From positions 1 through 44,052 of IMG/VR virus record IMGVR_UViG_3300025108_000111: 44,052 nucleotides of DNA. One strand, written 5' to 3'. Source of the DNA: a virus. Below, piece after piece: positions 14,985-22,216 of this stretch. The translations under genes and the position numbers were made by a program. Position 1 is the stretch's first letter, and every line of letters starts with the position of its first letter. The notes beneath the pieces were generated by a model, which searched no databases, was not told where the DNA came from, and worked only from the letters and a program-made list of their open reading frames with translations.

Positions 14985-16273
14985 GTCGAGGCAACCCTGA
15001 AAATGCAATCCTCCATGATGACACCCATCACCTGATTTGTCATTCATGCGGAGGTCCTATGCATGACTCTCTAGTGAAGGACATCCTCCTCCGCAGTATC
15101 AAAGAGGTGAATGAGTTATTGCCGCAGTTGGGAACAGGTCTCGATGTATTCCGTGCGTCGAGAGGCTACGAGGGTCCCGGTGGAGCCGGTTCGATGATTG
15201 AGGCAACAAAACTGCCAATACACCCGACATGGCAACAAGCAATAGACGAATCAAGAGCGGGACTAGCAACTTATCCGATCACAGGCGCAGGCGTTCAATT
15301 TAGGAACGGTCAGGGCGGTCATGTCATGAAAGACATTTATCAAAATCAAACAGGTATGCCCGCACAGACTCCGAGGCAAATACTTGAATGGATTAAGAAA
15401 AGCGGGATAAAAGGAGTCAATTCAAACTCATACGATGGATACGGGGGGCTTTCATCCCCCGGTAAAATGTGGGGCGGTGCTGAAGACCTCCCAACAGCGG
15501 CTTGTAATGTAGGAGGAAAATTGAGAAATGTGGAGGGTTCAGCGTGCAATGGCTGTTATGCTGATTACAGCAGACAAAATCAAGAACACCCCCAGCGTAT
15601 TCAATGGAGGAACATGCTAGGCATGGCCAACCCTATGCTCTATGCCGCCGCTTTGTCATATCAAATCGAAAACCATCAAGCGGGAGACCACATCCGGCTG
15701 TTTTCCGCAGGAGATTTACAGTCCCCCGAACATTTGTCCATGTTAATGGACATAGCACGAGCGCATCCTGAAAAGCAGTTTTGGTTGCCGACTCGTGAAT
15801 ACAACCATGTTGGGACTTGGATGGATGCCAATGGCGGCGTGGCTAATGCGGATATTCCTAAAAACCTCGCATTGCGTATGTCCACACCCAAAGGTAATCA
15901 ATTGGCGCAGGGTCTAATCGAGGAATACATGTCTCAACACCCTCAAGTCAGCGTATCGACAATGAATGCGTCACATCTAGCACCTGACAGCGTGTGGGTG
16001 TGTCCATCGGCAGGCCAAAAAGACGACATGGGTAAGTGCGAGTCGCACGGGTGCAATGCCTGCTGGGACCCAAGCATCAAACATATTGACTATTCAGGGC
16101 ATACGACTAAAGCCGCTATGATGAGCAGAAACCCATTAGAACAGGCTTCTCACGACCAAGCGGTTCAAAACACAAACATGAGACTCGCTGAAAGACAGCA
16201 GGTTCAGGTCCCAATGGATGGGGTTGACCTCTCGCAATTCAATCTTCAGGGTATTGGTGAAACCGGCGTATGA
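14981..16273 (+). CDS. Second GP88-like cysteine protein with N-terminal zinc ribbon
   Basis: 430 residues from ATG 14981 (ATGA overlap, AAGGGGGA upstream; the open frame extends to 14951). I-C-H-S-C-G-G (Cys20, 23) near the start resembles half a zinc ribbon. The core has A-A-C-N-V-G-G ... S-A-C-N-G-C-Y-A-D, equivalent to the Cys cluster of the 11692 protein, then I-R-L-F-S-A-G-D-L-Q-S and W-L-P-T-R-E-Y-N-H-V, which parallel W-N-G-G-G-D-L and I-V-T-R-I-P-K-M. C-E-S-H-G-C-N-A-C-W near residue 355 adds another metal site. It is a divergent paralogue of the GP88-like protein. Pairing with a methyltransferase between them hints at DNA modification, but that is a guess. Confidence 0.68.
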   Translation: MSRGNPENAILHDDTHHLICHSCGGPMHDSLVKDILLRSIKEVNELLPQLGTGLDVFRASRGYEGPGGAGSMIEATKLPIHPTWQQAIDESRAGLATYPITGAGVQFRNGQGGHVMKDIYQNQTGMPAQTPRQILEWIKKSGIKGVNSNSYDGYGGLSSPGKMWGGAEDLPTAACNVGGKLRNVEGSACNGCYADYSRQNQEHPQRIQWRNMLGMANPMLYAAALSYQIENHQAGDHIRLFSAGDLQSPEHLSMLMDIARAHPEKQFWLPTREYNHVGTWMDANGGVANADIPKNLALRMSTPKGNQLAQGLIEEYMSQHPQVSVSTMNASHLAPDSVWVCPSAGQKDDMGKCESHGCNACWDPSIKHIDYSGHTTKAAMMSRNPLEQASHDQAVQNTNMRLAERQQVQVPMDGVDLSQFNLQGIGETGV

Positions 16274-16743
16274 GACTGGTGGTTGATCGAACCCGCACCG
16301 CTTTGACCTTGACAGGTTCTAAAATCGGAAATCAATTCGTTTACAATAAACTCGATGCTTGTATTCGGAGCCATTCGTCCATTGGCCCAAGTGTTTAGCC
16401 AACTAACATCAGAACCAAACAAACGAGCGAACATAGTCAAGTTTGCTATTGACACCTGTTGGTTACTCCAAGTTACTTCTTGTTGAAGAATCTGTTCTGC
16501 GGATGCCATTAAAGCCGTCCAGTCCATTTGAGACTGGTTTAGATTTGCACTGGTGAATAGAGGATGCCCGTAGTAACTTAAGACTCCTATCGCCGCATCT
16601 GTTGAGAATTGTTGTTGGCGTTGCACATTCGTGTTTGCGTTTCTGTCAATCCATGACGCTAATGCTGAAGTGTCGAGAGAGGTTGCTTCAATTGTATTAT
16701 TGTATGACCTCATTGCATTTACGGCTTCGATCAGGTTCGGCAT
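16246..16743 (-). CDS. Unknown Asn/Gln-rich helical protein
   Basis: One of only two minus-strand genes; 165 residues from ATG 16743, with GGGG six bases upstream. It converges on the 14981 gene and overlaps its end by 28 bases. The sequence alternates short hydrophobic helices with Asn/Gln/Ser-rich turns (N-A-M-R-S-Y-N-N-T-I, T-A-L-M-A-S-A-E-Q-I-L-Q-Q-E-V). It has a single Cys and no motif. It is divergent from a ribbon-helix-helix gene, the usual place for a regulated or regulatory gene. No other strand offers a longer coherent frame here. Confidence 0.6.
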   Translation of the reverse strand: MPNLIEAVNAMRSYNNTIEATSLDTSALASWIDRNANTNVQRQQQFSTDAAIGVLSYYGHPLFTSANLNQSQMDWTALMASAEQILQQEVTWSNQQVSIANLTMFARLFGSDVSWLNTWANGRMAPNTSIEFIVNELISDFRTCQGQSGAGSINHQSHTPVSPIP

Positions 16744-16811
16744 GATATACCCCAAACGGTCTCACTACTTCATCATAATGCTCATAAGGCTGTCAGGGTT
16801 GGCATTATACG
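16744..16811. promoter_or_regulatory. Divergent intergenic region, probable promoters
   Basis: These 68 bases separate the minus-strand gene (start 16743) from the ribbon-helix-helix gene (start 16812). CTCATAAGG is centred about 27 bases before ATG 16812, near the expected distance for a leaderless archaeal TATA box, but it is a weak match. If the RHH protein regulates itself, its operator should be here. Confidence 0.35.
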
Positions 16812-16961
16812 ATGAGCCGACATGTTTCAGTTGTAATGCAGGACCATTTGTATGTAAAAATGGAGTCTGAAAGAGGCAGGGAATCTAAGTCGTCGTTCAT
16901 CAATTTTGTTCTTGAACAGTATTTCAAGAACGAAAAAACCAAATCGGGTGAAGGAAAATGA
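16812..16961 (+). CDS. Ribbon-helix-helix (CopG/Arc-like) regulator, 49 aa
   Basis: 49 residues: M-S-R-H-V-S-V-V-M, a short strand, then D-H-L-Y-V-K-M-E-S-E-R-G-R-E-S-K-S and S-F-I-N-F-V-L-E-Q-Y-F, two helices separated by a G-R-E-S-K-S-S turn, then a Lys-rich tail. This is the complete MetJ/Arc/CopG fold, which dimerises and contacts DNA through the paired strands. The stop overlaps the ATG of the next gene, so it is co-translated with the membrane-protein operon. It faces away from the minus-strand gene and is a good candidate for repressor of that pair. Confidence 0.68.
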   Translation: MSRHVSVVMQDHLYVKMESERGRESKSSFINFVLEQYFKNEKTKSGEGK

Positions 16962-17443
16962 AACAAAATGGACCAATTCGGCCACAAGGACCGCATTCGC
17001 CAAACGGAGGGGTTCCTCCTTGGGCGCAAGACAACCAACGAATCGATGTAAATCTGATAGCCATGTTGCTATGGCAGGCATTGCTTACAGGAAGCGCAGT
17101 TGCAGTTTCTCATTTAGGGTGGTATTTACCAAATGCGACCCCCGGTGAAATGGGACTACAATATGGACTAATTGCATTCGGTTTCTTATGCACCGCAATG
17201 GTTTTGTTTCATGTGGGTGGCATCCGAGACTCTTTGGCGATCAGGGCGGAATTATCCCAAGAGCATCGTTATGACAAATGGCAAAGAAGCCAAATGCGTT
17301 TAATGCAACGCAGGAACCAAAAACAAAATTACTATCAAAACAACCAGCAACAGTCACAGGGGCAGGTGTTTGGTTATCCATGGCAACAGATGCAGGGTTC
17401 ATCGACTGATGAAGAAACCAGTGAAAACAATGAAAATGACTGA
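16958..17443 (+). CDS. Small membrane protein, two transmembrane segments
   Basis: 161 residues, ATG 16958 overlapping the RHH stop. A Pro/Gly/Gln-rich head is followed by two hydrophobic helices, roughly I-A-M-L-L-W-Q-A-L-L-T-G-S-A-V-A-V and G-L-I-A-F-G-F-L-C-T-A-M-V-L-F, joined by a short loop. A long basic then Gln/Asn-rich tail (R-R-N-Q-K-Q-N) follows. The topology suggests both ends on the same side, probably the cytoplasm. It belongs to the membrane/GTPase operon. No family is recognised. Confidence 0.72.
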   Translation: MKQNGPIRPQGPHSPNGGVPPWAQDNQRIDVNLIAMLLWQALLTGSAVAVSHLGWYLPNATPGEMGLQYGLIAFGFLCTAMVLFHVGGIRDSLAIRAELSQEHRYDKWQRSQMRLMQRRNQKQNYYQNNQQQSQGQVFGYPWQQMQGSSTDEETSENNEND

Positions 17444-17459
17444 TTAAGGAGGTCTATTC

Positions 17460-17681
17460 ATGGTATGGCCGTTCACCAACAAGCAGGAAAGACAAGCGGA
17501 AGCGATGTCTATGATTCTTGCTGAAAACTCATATGAACGAAAAATGGAGAGGATGGCAGGATGGGTAAGAACAATTATAGCGATGATTGCCGGGGTTGGT
17601 CTCACCTTCGCATTACTTTTTGGTTTGGATGTTTTAGGATATACTCCGTCCGATGTTTGGGACTACATAGTCAACCGATGA
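17460..17681 (+). CDS. Small single-pass membrane protein (73 aa)
   Basis: ATG 17460 has AAGGAGG upstream. A charged amphipathic N-terminal half (N-K-Q-E-R-Q-A-E-A) precedes one transmembrane helix, T-I-I-A-M-I-A-G-V-G-L-T-F-A-L-L-F-G, then a short outward tail G-Y-T-P-S-D-V-W-D-Y. It lies directly ahead of the Arf-like GTPase and could be its membrane partner. That link is inferred from position. Confidence 0.7.
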   Translation: MVWPFTNKQERQAEAMSMILAENSYERKMERMAGWVRTIIAMIAGVGLTFALLFGLDVLGYTPSDVWDYIVNR

Positions 17682-17694
17682 GGGGGACCTCAAT

Positions 17695-18426
17695 TTGAGT
17701 GCGCTTGTCGCAGGACATTTTATCCTAGGTTCGATAACAGTCGCCCATCAGATATATCGAATACTCAAACCTTACCGCTTTGGCATATATGGCCCTTCGA
17801 TGGCGGGTAAAACAACTCTTGACCAATACTTGACAGTCCCCGGAGATATAGACCCTATCCCTCTTGAGTTTAGAACGACTCACGCTTATGAAACGGATAC
17901 AAAAAAATACAGAATGCCAAAAGCAAAAAGAAAATTGTTGCGATGGAAAAAAGACAAGAAGTCTGTTGTCAACAATGACATAGGCGGTCAGGCCCAGTTT
18001 CGTAACCTTTGGATTGAGGACATGATAGGTCGAAAGGTTGAGGTTGTCATTTACATGGTTGATCATCGAGTATTAACAAATCTCCAATGCAGGATGGATG
18101 CCGTCGCTGGTTTTGAATATGTAGTGGATGCTTTGCTCAAAAAACGGTATCCTTCGACCTTTAATCGTCGGATGAAGCGTAAAGCAAACAAGTATGAGCC
18201 TAAACTTTTTTGTCTTCTGATCAACAAGATGGACATTTGGTATGACCATAACGCCAAAGCCCTTTGGGATATGAACATGAAGCGAGAACATCCTATTGTA
18301 TATCCCTTTAGAGATGGACTCAAGAGACTAAGAAAAGCAGGGATAAGGGCTGAAGTTGAAGCGATTTCAGCCCAACATGGTTTGAATGTTGAAAGCGTTT
18401 TGGTTAAATTGATAGAAGGGATGTAA
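17695..18426 (+). CDS. Arf/Ras-like small GTPase
   Basis: 243 residues from TTG 17695, with GGGGGA upstream. A hydrophobic N-terminal helix (A-L-V-A-G-H-F-I-L-G-S-I-T-V-A) could anchor it in the membrane. The G motifs are complete: G33-P-S-M-A-G-K-T40-T (G1), D95-I-G-G-Q99 (G3, Arf/SR-beta-like), N177-K-M-D180 (G4) and S225-A-Q-H-G (G5). An insertion of about 20 residues rich in Lys (K-A-K-R-K-L-L-R-W-K-K) lies before G3 and another (F-N-R-R-M-K-R-K) before G4. It would cycle between GTP and GDP at the host membrane, flanked by small membrane proteins. Such GTPases are unusual in tailed viruses. It may have been taken from an archaeal host. Confidence 0.85.
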   Translation: MSALVAGHFILGSITVAHQIYRILKPYRFGIYGPSMAGKTTLDQYLTVPGDIDPIPLEFRTTHAYETDTKKYRMPKAKRKLLRWKKDKKSVVNNDIGGQAQFRNLWIEDMIGRKVEVVIYMVDHRVLTNLQCRMDAVAGFEYVVDALLKKRYPSTFNRRMKRKANKYEPKLFCLLINKMDIWYDHNAKALWDMNMKREHPIVYPFRDGLKRLRKAGIRAEVEAISAQHGLNVESVLVKLIEGM

Positions 18427-18467
18427 ATTACCGCCACCCTTATCAGCCTGTCAGGACTGGCAGGTAT

Positions 18468-19424
18468 ATGGCGTGGATGCCGTTTATGGGGGGAGGAACC
18501 CCCTCGCTTACTTCATTGAATGACGAACAGTTGCGTGTTTTGTCGGCCCAAAGCGGTATCAGTTTTGATTTAATCAAGGCACAGCAAAGGGCTGAAATGG
18601 CCTCTTCCGGCTCATCCGGCGGAGTTGATGACAAACAAGAGATGCTAATCCCAACTGTTGAGATTCAATTAAAACAGAATCCTAAAAACCCCAAAAAGGC
18701 TCGTAAAAAGAATATCAAAATGCTTCGTAAAGCGTTACGCCCGCCTAATTACAATCTTGGACTTTTCAAAATATATCGTTACAATGCCGCATATGAGTGT
18801 GCGTGTTGTGGGGTTGATGTCAGAAGGTTCCTAGAAGGGGATAACGCCTATGCACACATTGTTGATGAGCGAGTGGGCTTATCTTTGGCGGATATTTATT
18901 GGTTTGACGAGGACACTGGACAGGCAAAGAAGCCACATGCTAGAACCCACGGCGACCACGGAGATGAAATGAATAGCACGCTTTGTCCCGCTCACCTTCA
19001 CATTAAGCACACCCTCACCTCTCTCACGCAGGAACATGAATTAGAAAGCGAAGGTTTTGGGAAAAAGGTCAGCAAAGGGACTAGATTTCAAAAAATACCC
19101 GGAGTTGGGGCAATGATGAAGGGTATGCAAGGTAAAAAACAAAACCGATCAACATTGGAGTCTCTTCAGAAGTATGAGCCTTTTTTTGAAATGATTCACC
19201 GTGATGCCGCACATAGCAAAGGCATAACCATGGTCCAGCATCCAAATCCAATAAGTGGCGTGGCGGATATAGTCATGGTCACATTCGACCTTCGTGCATT
19301 GCAGTTAGAAAGCCAGCAAATGCAAAATCAATATCTCGGAGTAGCAGGTAGCGCAAGTATGATGAATCAGGTTGCTGTGCCATCACCACAGGCGGCAACG
19401 CTACAACCGATAACAGGAGAATGA
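18468..19424 (+). CDS. HNH-like zinc-binding protein
   Basis: 318 residues, ATG 18468. An N-terminal helical segment (S-L-N-D-E-Q-L-R-V-L-S-A-Q-S-G) and a Lys-rich stretch precede C-A-C-C-G-V-D-V and A-H-I-V-D-E, then about 45 residues later L-C-P-A-H-L-H-I-K-H. The order C-x2-C ... A-H-I ... C-x2-H-x-x-x-K-H resembles an HNH/treble-clef zinc nuclease core, although the usual Asn is not evident. The C-terminal part has M-V-T-F-D-L-R-A-L and a Gln-rich tail like the next protein. It may be a structural protein keeping a zinc fold, or a nuclease. I cannot separate these. Confidence 0.55.
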   Translation: MAWMPFMGGGTPSLTSLNDEQLRVLSAQSGISFDLIKAQQRAEMASSGSSGGVDDKQEMLIPTVEIQLKQNPKNPKKARKKNIKMLRKALRPPNYNLGLFKIYRYNAAYECACCGVDVRRFLEGDNAYAHIVDERVGLSLADIYWFDEDTGQAKKPHARTHGDHGDEMNSTLCPAHLHIKHTLTSLTQEHELESEGFGKKVSKGTRFQKIPGVGAMMKGMQGKKQNRSTLESLQKYEPFFEMIHRDAAHSKGITMVQHPNPISGVADIVMVTFDLRALQLESQQMQNQYLGVAGSASMMNQVAVPSPQAATLQPITGE

Positions 19425-19428
19425 AACA

Positions 19429-20070
19429 ATGGGCTGGTTTTCAAAAGATAGTGCAACACCAACCTCTCAATTTGGGACCCCCTCTTTTGGGCAACCCAAT
19501 GCAGGAGGAATGAACGGAATGAACGGAATGAATCAAGGAGGTATGGGTGCTATGATGATGGGTCAACAGGCTCAAAATCCAATGATGCAACAAATGGCTA
19601 ATGACCCCATTACTGCAACCGCTCGCCTTCTTGATTTCAATGACCCCGTGTCTGATTTCATTGTCTCGCAAAACTTCGCAATGCTGATCGAGTTGATGGG
19701 TGGAGTTGTTACTTTGGCCGTCAAAGAGTTTTTCCAGTCTGTGAAGTTTAAGCAAGACGCTGAAGAAAACTTTGTTATCGATACTTCTTCAATGCCAGCA
19801 ACCTTGGCAACAATGTCCCCTGAAAACTTACAACTCACACTACAACAAGTGCAAAACAACATCAACATGGGAATCCAGCAAAGAATGCAACAACAACAGA
19901 TGTTCCTAATGGCTCATAATCCAATGGCTATGAACCAACAACAACCCGGATTCTTTGGCAGTTTACTCGGCGGTATGCTAGGCAACCAAATGCAACAACA
20001 AGGCGGCATGGGTAATGCCATGGGCAATGTGGCAAAAGCAGGGGCGGTAATGTCCCCTATGGGCCTTTGA
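19429..20070 (+). CDS. Gln/Met/Gly-rich protein with helical core
   Basis: 213 residues. The N-terminal 60 residues are low complexity (M-N-G-M-N-G-M-N-Q, from a tandem 9-base repeat near 19509-19530), and the C-terminal 50 are Q/M/G-rich. Between them is an ordered part, T-A-R-L-L-D-F-N-D-P-V-S-D-F-I-V and L-M-G-G-V-V-T-L-A-V-K-E-F-F. It is coupled closely to the HNH-like gene and followed by a membrane protein. The role is unknown; it may be membrane- or virion-associated. Confidence 0.62.
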   Translation: MGWFSKDSATPTSQFGTPSFGQPNAGGMNGMNGMNQGGMGAMMMGQQAQNPMMQQMANDPITATARLLDFNDPVSDFIVSQNFAMLIELMGGVVTLAVKEFFQSVKFKQDAEENFVIDTSSMPATLATMSPENLQLTLQQVQNNINMGIQQRMQQQQMFLMAHNPMAMNQQQPGFFGSLLGGMLGNQMQQQGGMGNAMGNVAKAGAVMSPMGL

Positions 20071-20080
20071 GGTGAATTAA

Positions 20081-20353
20081 ATGAATGAAGGAAAAAAGTC
20101 GGAAACGCAGTTACAGGACGAACACATGAATACGGTGAGTTGGGCAAATACGCTTGACGCTTTCGTATCTCCAAATAAAATGCTAGTCGAAAGTGCGACA
20201 ATGATATTCATAATTGCGTTCCTGTTATTCTCTTTGGTGACATTGATTTGGCGGGGTCAGGACTTGACAGCCACCCAAATGATGCTTGGATTCTTTGGCC
20301 TTATTTTCACCATGTCGGTTGCGATCAAACAATTCGCATCCTTTCGGTATTGA
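20081..20353 (+). CDS. Small membrane protein, two transmembrane segments (90 aa)
   Basis: After a polar head (N-E-G-K-K-S-E-T-Q-L-Q-D) two hydrophobic helices are clear: A-T-M-I-F-I-I-A-F-L-L-F-S-L-V-T-L-I-W and M-M-L-G-F-F-G-L-I-F-T-M-S-V-A-I. R-G-Q-D-L-T forms the connecting loop. It closes the membrane/GTPase module. A holin-like role is imaginable from size and topology, but nothing specific supports it. Confidence 0.68.
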   Translation: MNEGKKSETQLQDEHMNTVSWANTLDAFVSPNKMLVESATMIFIIAFLLFSLVTLIWRGQDLTATQMMLGFFGLIFTMSVAIKQFASFRY

Positions 20354-20372
20354 CAGGTATCGCCTGTCGCCA

Positions 20373-20552
20373 ATGATGGAGTATCGAGAAGCAATAATCG
20401 AGGCTCCGCCCGTTCAAGAGAAGCCGAAGGAAGACACTTCAATGAAGTGTAAGGCATTGACAAAAACGGGGAACCCGTGTAAGCGTTTGGCATCTCCTAA
20501 ATACGAAGGATATTGCACAATTCATGGTAAGTTGAATGAAAAGGCTAATTGA
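20373..20552 (+). CDS. Small zinc-finger protein, C-x-A-L-T-K-x-G type
   Basis: 59 residues from ATG 20373 (a second ATG follows at once). C-K-A-L-T-K-T-G-N-P-C-K-R ... G-Y-C-T-I-H-G is the common phage and bacterial zinc motif C-x9-C-x-n-C-x2-H. These proteins are usually small DNA- or RNA-binding accessories. An acidic, Pro-rich head precedes the zinc part. It ends 21 bases before the candidate small terminase. Confidence 0.68.
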   Translation: MMEYREAIIEAPPVQEKPKEDTSMKCKALTKTGNPCKRLASPKYEGYCTIHGKLNEKAN

Positions 20553-20573
20553 GGCACTTGACATGGGCCATAC

Positions 20574-21287
20574 ATGGCGGGGCGTAAGACAAGGGCGAAT
20601 TGCCACTTTTGTCAGCACCCTGAAAGGGATGACTTTGAACATCAAATCCGAGTCGGAATGTTGGATGTCAAGACTCTCGATAAAGACCAAGGCTGGGCTG
20701 AAGGAACCGCACACCGCCACATGAGGCGGCATTCCGGCGAGTATCATAACAACAGTAATTCAGATTGCCCAGTATGCACCAACGGTGACAGGGCGGTAAT
20801 AGAAGAAGCAATTCTTGAAGGCCGAGCGACTGTCGAAGACTTTGCAGTTGAATTAGGTATTGAAGAGGGGACTCTTTTTGACCACATGGAGAAGCACACG
20901 AAACCTCTTGTTCAAAAACAAGTCGAGATTGAGGTGTTACCATCGGCAATGTCATCAGTAACAGATTCATTGAAGCGTGTTGAAAATAACATGAACCGCA
21001 TGGACCGGCTTTTGTCTTTACATCTCGATCATGTTGAGAATGCAATGAGGGATGAAGAGGAACAGGCGACAGCGGCTGATTTACAAATCGCAATCAAAAT
21101 GCATAAAGAAGTTAGGGAGACCCTGACTGATTTGGCTAAGTGGATGGACAAGGCTGAAACCATTGAACAGGGTCATTCGATGTCTGTCCTCACAGTAATA
21201 CAGGCTCACTTTGCTGAAAAGTCTCCCGCCGAATGGCGTGAATTGAGACAGTCTTTGGCTGAAGCGGGGGTTTTAGAAGATGGCTGA
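20574..21287 (+). CDS. Duplicated zinc/helix DNA-binding protein, candidate small terminase subunit
   Basis: 237 residues. Two similar units follow each other: C-H-F-C-Q-H-P-E-R-D ... A-H-R-H-M-R-R-H, and C-P-V-C-T-N-G-D-R ... L-F-D-H-M-E-K-H. Each is a C-x2-C pair, helices with a helix-turn-helix look (T-V-E-D-F-A-V-E-L-G-I-E-E-G-T-L), and a closing H-x3-H. A long coiled coil follows (V-T-D-S-L-K-R-V-E-N-N-M-N-R-M). DNA binding plus an oligomerising coil, upstream of the large terminase in the same operon, fits a small terminase subunit. No family match is certain. A transcription regulator is the alternative. Confidence 0.55.
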   Translation: MAGRKTRANCHFCQHPERDDFEHQIRVGMLDVKTLDKDQGWAEGTAHRHMRRHSGEYHNNSNSDCPVCTNGDRAVIEEAILEGRATVEDFAVELGIEEGTLFDHMEKHTKPLVQKQVEIEVLPSAMSSVTDSLKRVENNMNRMDRLLSLHLDHVENAMRDEEEQATAADLQIAIKMHKEVRETLTDLAKWMDKAETIEQGHSMSVLTVIQAHFAEKSPAEWRELRQSLAEAGVLEDG

Positions 21288-21471
21288 TAATGATGGTTGT
21301 TGCTGTGGTGCAACAAAGAGTAAACCATGCGCTTGCATGAAGAAGGGCAATATGAAATGTTCACAGAAAGAACCTATGTGTGCTTGCTACAAAGACCTCA
21401 AAAAAGAAGGTAAACATCCAGCGGATTTGAAGAAGGCTTTTGATACAGCGTGGGAGATTTCAATTTGGTGA
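21280..21471 (+). CDS. Cys-rich small protein with C-terminal tag (63 aa)
   Basis: ATG 21280 lies inside the end of the previous gene. It has eight Cys in the first 50 residues (G-C-C-C-G, C-A-C-M, C-S-Q-K, C-A-C-Y) that could bind one or two zinc ions. Its last twelve residues are K-A-F-D-T-A-W-E-I-S-I-W, a nearly perfect tag core placed at the C-terminus. So a metal-binding module is attached to the same peptide that N-terminally labels the accessory proteins. Confidence 0.65.
   Translation: MADNDGCCCGATKSKPCACMKKGNMKCSQKEPMCACYKDLKKEGKHPADLKKAFDTAWEISIW
21433..21468 (+). other. C-terminal copy of the tag
   Basis: K-A-F-D-T-A-W-E-I-S-I-W at the very end of the 63-residue Cys-rich protein contains the exact A-F-D-T-A-W core of the N-terminal tags, 10 kb from the cassette. 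Confidence 0.65.
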
Positions 21472-21476
21472 TTAAA

Positions 21477-21779
21477 ATGGCTAGGTGTGAATCGGGAAAA
21501 GATAAGGATTGCACGGGTGAGGCAACGCATACCGTTCAAAATGAAGAAACGGAGATGAGATGCTGTGGCCCGTGTGCTGACCATGCACCCGGCAATGCTA
21601 CGGTTGAAACAATTAGTAAAGCGTTTACAATCGGGTGGAGTATTGTCAAGTCTGATTTCAACCCTGATGACGATACATGTGAAGCATGTGGTGGACAGAA
21701 AACACCGGAACATCCATATTATGCCCCTGATGGTCCTAAGAATGGTAACTGTGCAAAAGAGTTACCCGGATGCCGCTGA
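21477..21779 (+). CDS. Cys-rich zinc protein with internal tag
   Basis: 100 residues from ATG 21477; a GTG at 21468 overlapping the previous stop is also possible. A-R-C-E-S-G-K and C-C-G-P-C-A-D-H form one metal cluster, C-E-A-C-G-G and C-A-K-E-L-P-G-C another. Between them is S-K-A-F-T-I-G-W-S-I-V-K-S-D-F, a tag variant. So tag and zinc modules are shuffled between this gene and the preceding one. It is probably translationally coupled to it. Confidence 0.65.
   Translation: MARCESGKDKDCTGEATHTVQNEETEMRCCGPCADHAPGNATVETISKAFTIGWSIVKSDFNPDDDTCEACGGQKTPEHPYYAPDGPKNGNCAKELPGCR
21618..21650 (+). other. Internal copy of the tag
   Basis: K-A-F-T-I-G-W-S-I-V-K lies between two Cys clusters and keeps the A-F, W and I/L-V/L-K positions of the consensus. 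Confidence 0.5.
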
Positions 21780-21796
21780 AAAAGGAGTTGTTTAAC

Positions 21797-22216
21797 ATGA
21801 AGACAATACACGAGTTGATGCTTAAGGATACAGACCTTGAGGACATCTTGCACGAGGGTATTGTTGATAATCCAACTGATGCGGTTTGTTTTTTGAATGC
21901 ATTGGACTTCGTGGTTAAAGAATGGAATGAAGCAATGGATTCTTTTGATATTGAAGGACAGGAGGATGTAGCAATGACCATTTATGGTGATTTGTTACAA
22001 GTCCGTATGCTCTTTGTCGATTTGATGGAGACCGGCGGTCCTAAAATCCCTTTCACCGAAGCCGTCAAGGTGCTAAATTGCTTGAAGCAATCGATGATCA
22101 CCATGGCGAAGTCATACGCTAGAACACCTTCTTTAGCACACTGGTATCTATCCCTGCCAGTAAAGGTTCAGAATTATTACAACACAATGAGGAGGGAAGC
22201 CCGTGGTAATGTCTAA
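21797..22216 (+). CDS. All-helical protein of unknown function
   Basis: 139 residues from ATG 21797, chosen for AAGGAG at 21782; the frame is open from 21770. It reads as a compact helical bundle: H-E-L-M-L-K-D-T-D-L-E-D-I-L, F-L-N-A-L-D-F-V-V-K-E-W, L-L-Q-V-R-M-L-F-V-D-L-M-E, and L-N-C-L-K-Q-S-M-I-T-M-A-K. No motif or tag. It is tightly packed between Cys-rich and Lys-rich genes and so probably belongs to the virion operon. Confidence 0.62.
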   Translation: MKTIHELMLKDTDLEDILHEGIVDNPTDAVCFLNALDFVVKEWNEAMDSFDIEGQEDVAMTIYGDLLQVRMLFVDLMETGGPKIPFTEAVKVLNCLKQSMITMAKSYARTPSLAHWYLSLPVKVQNYYNTMRREARGNV

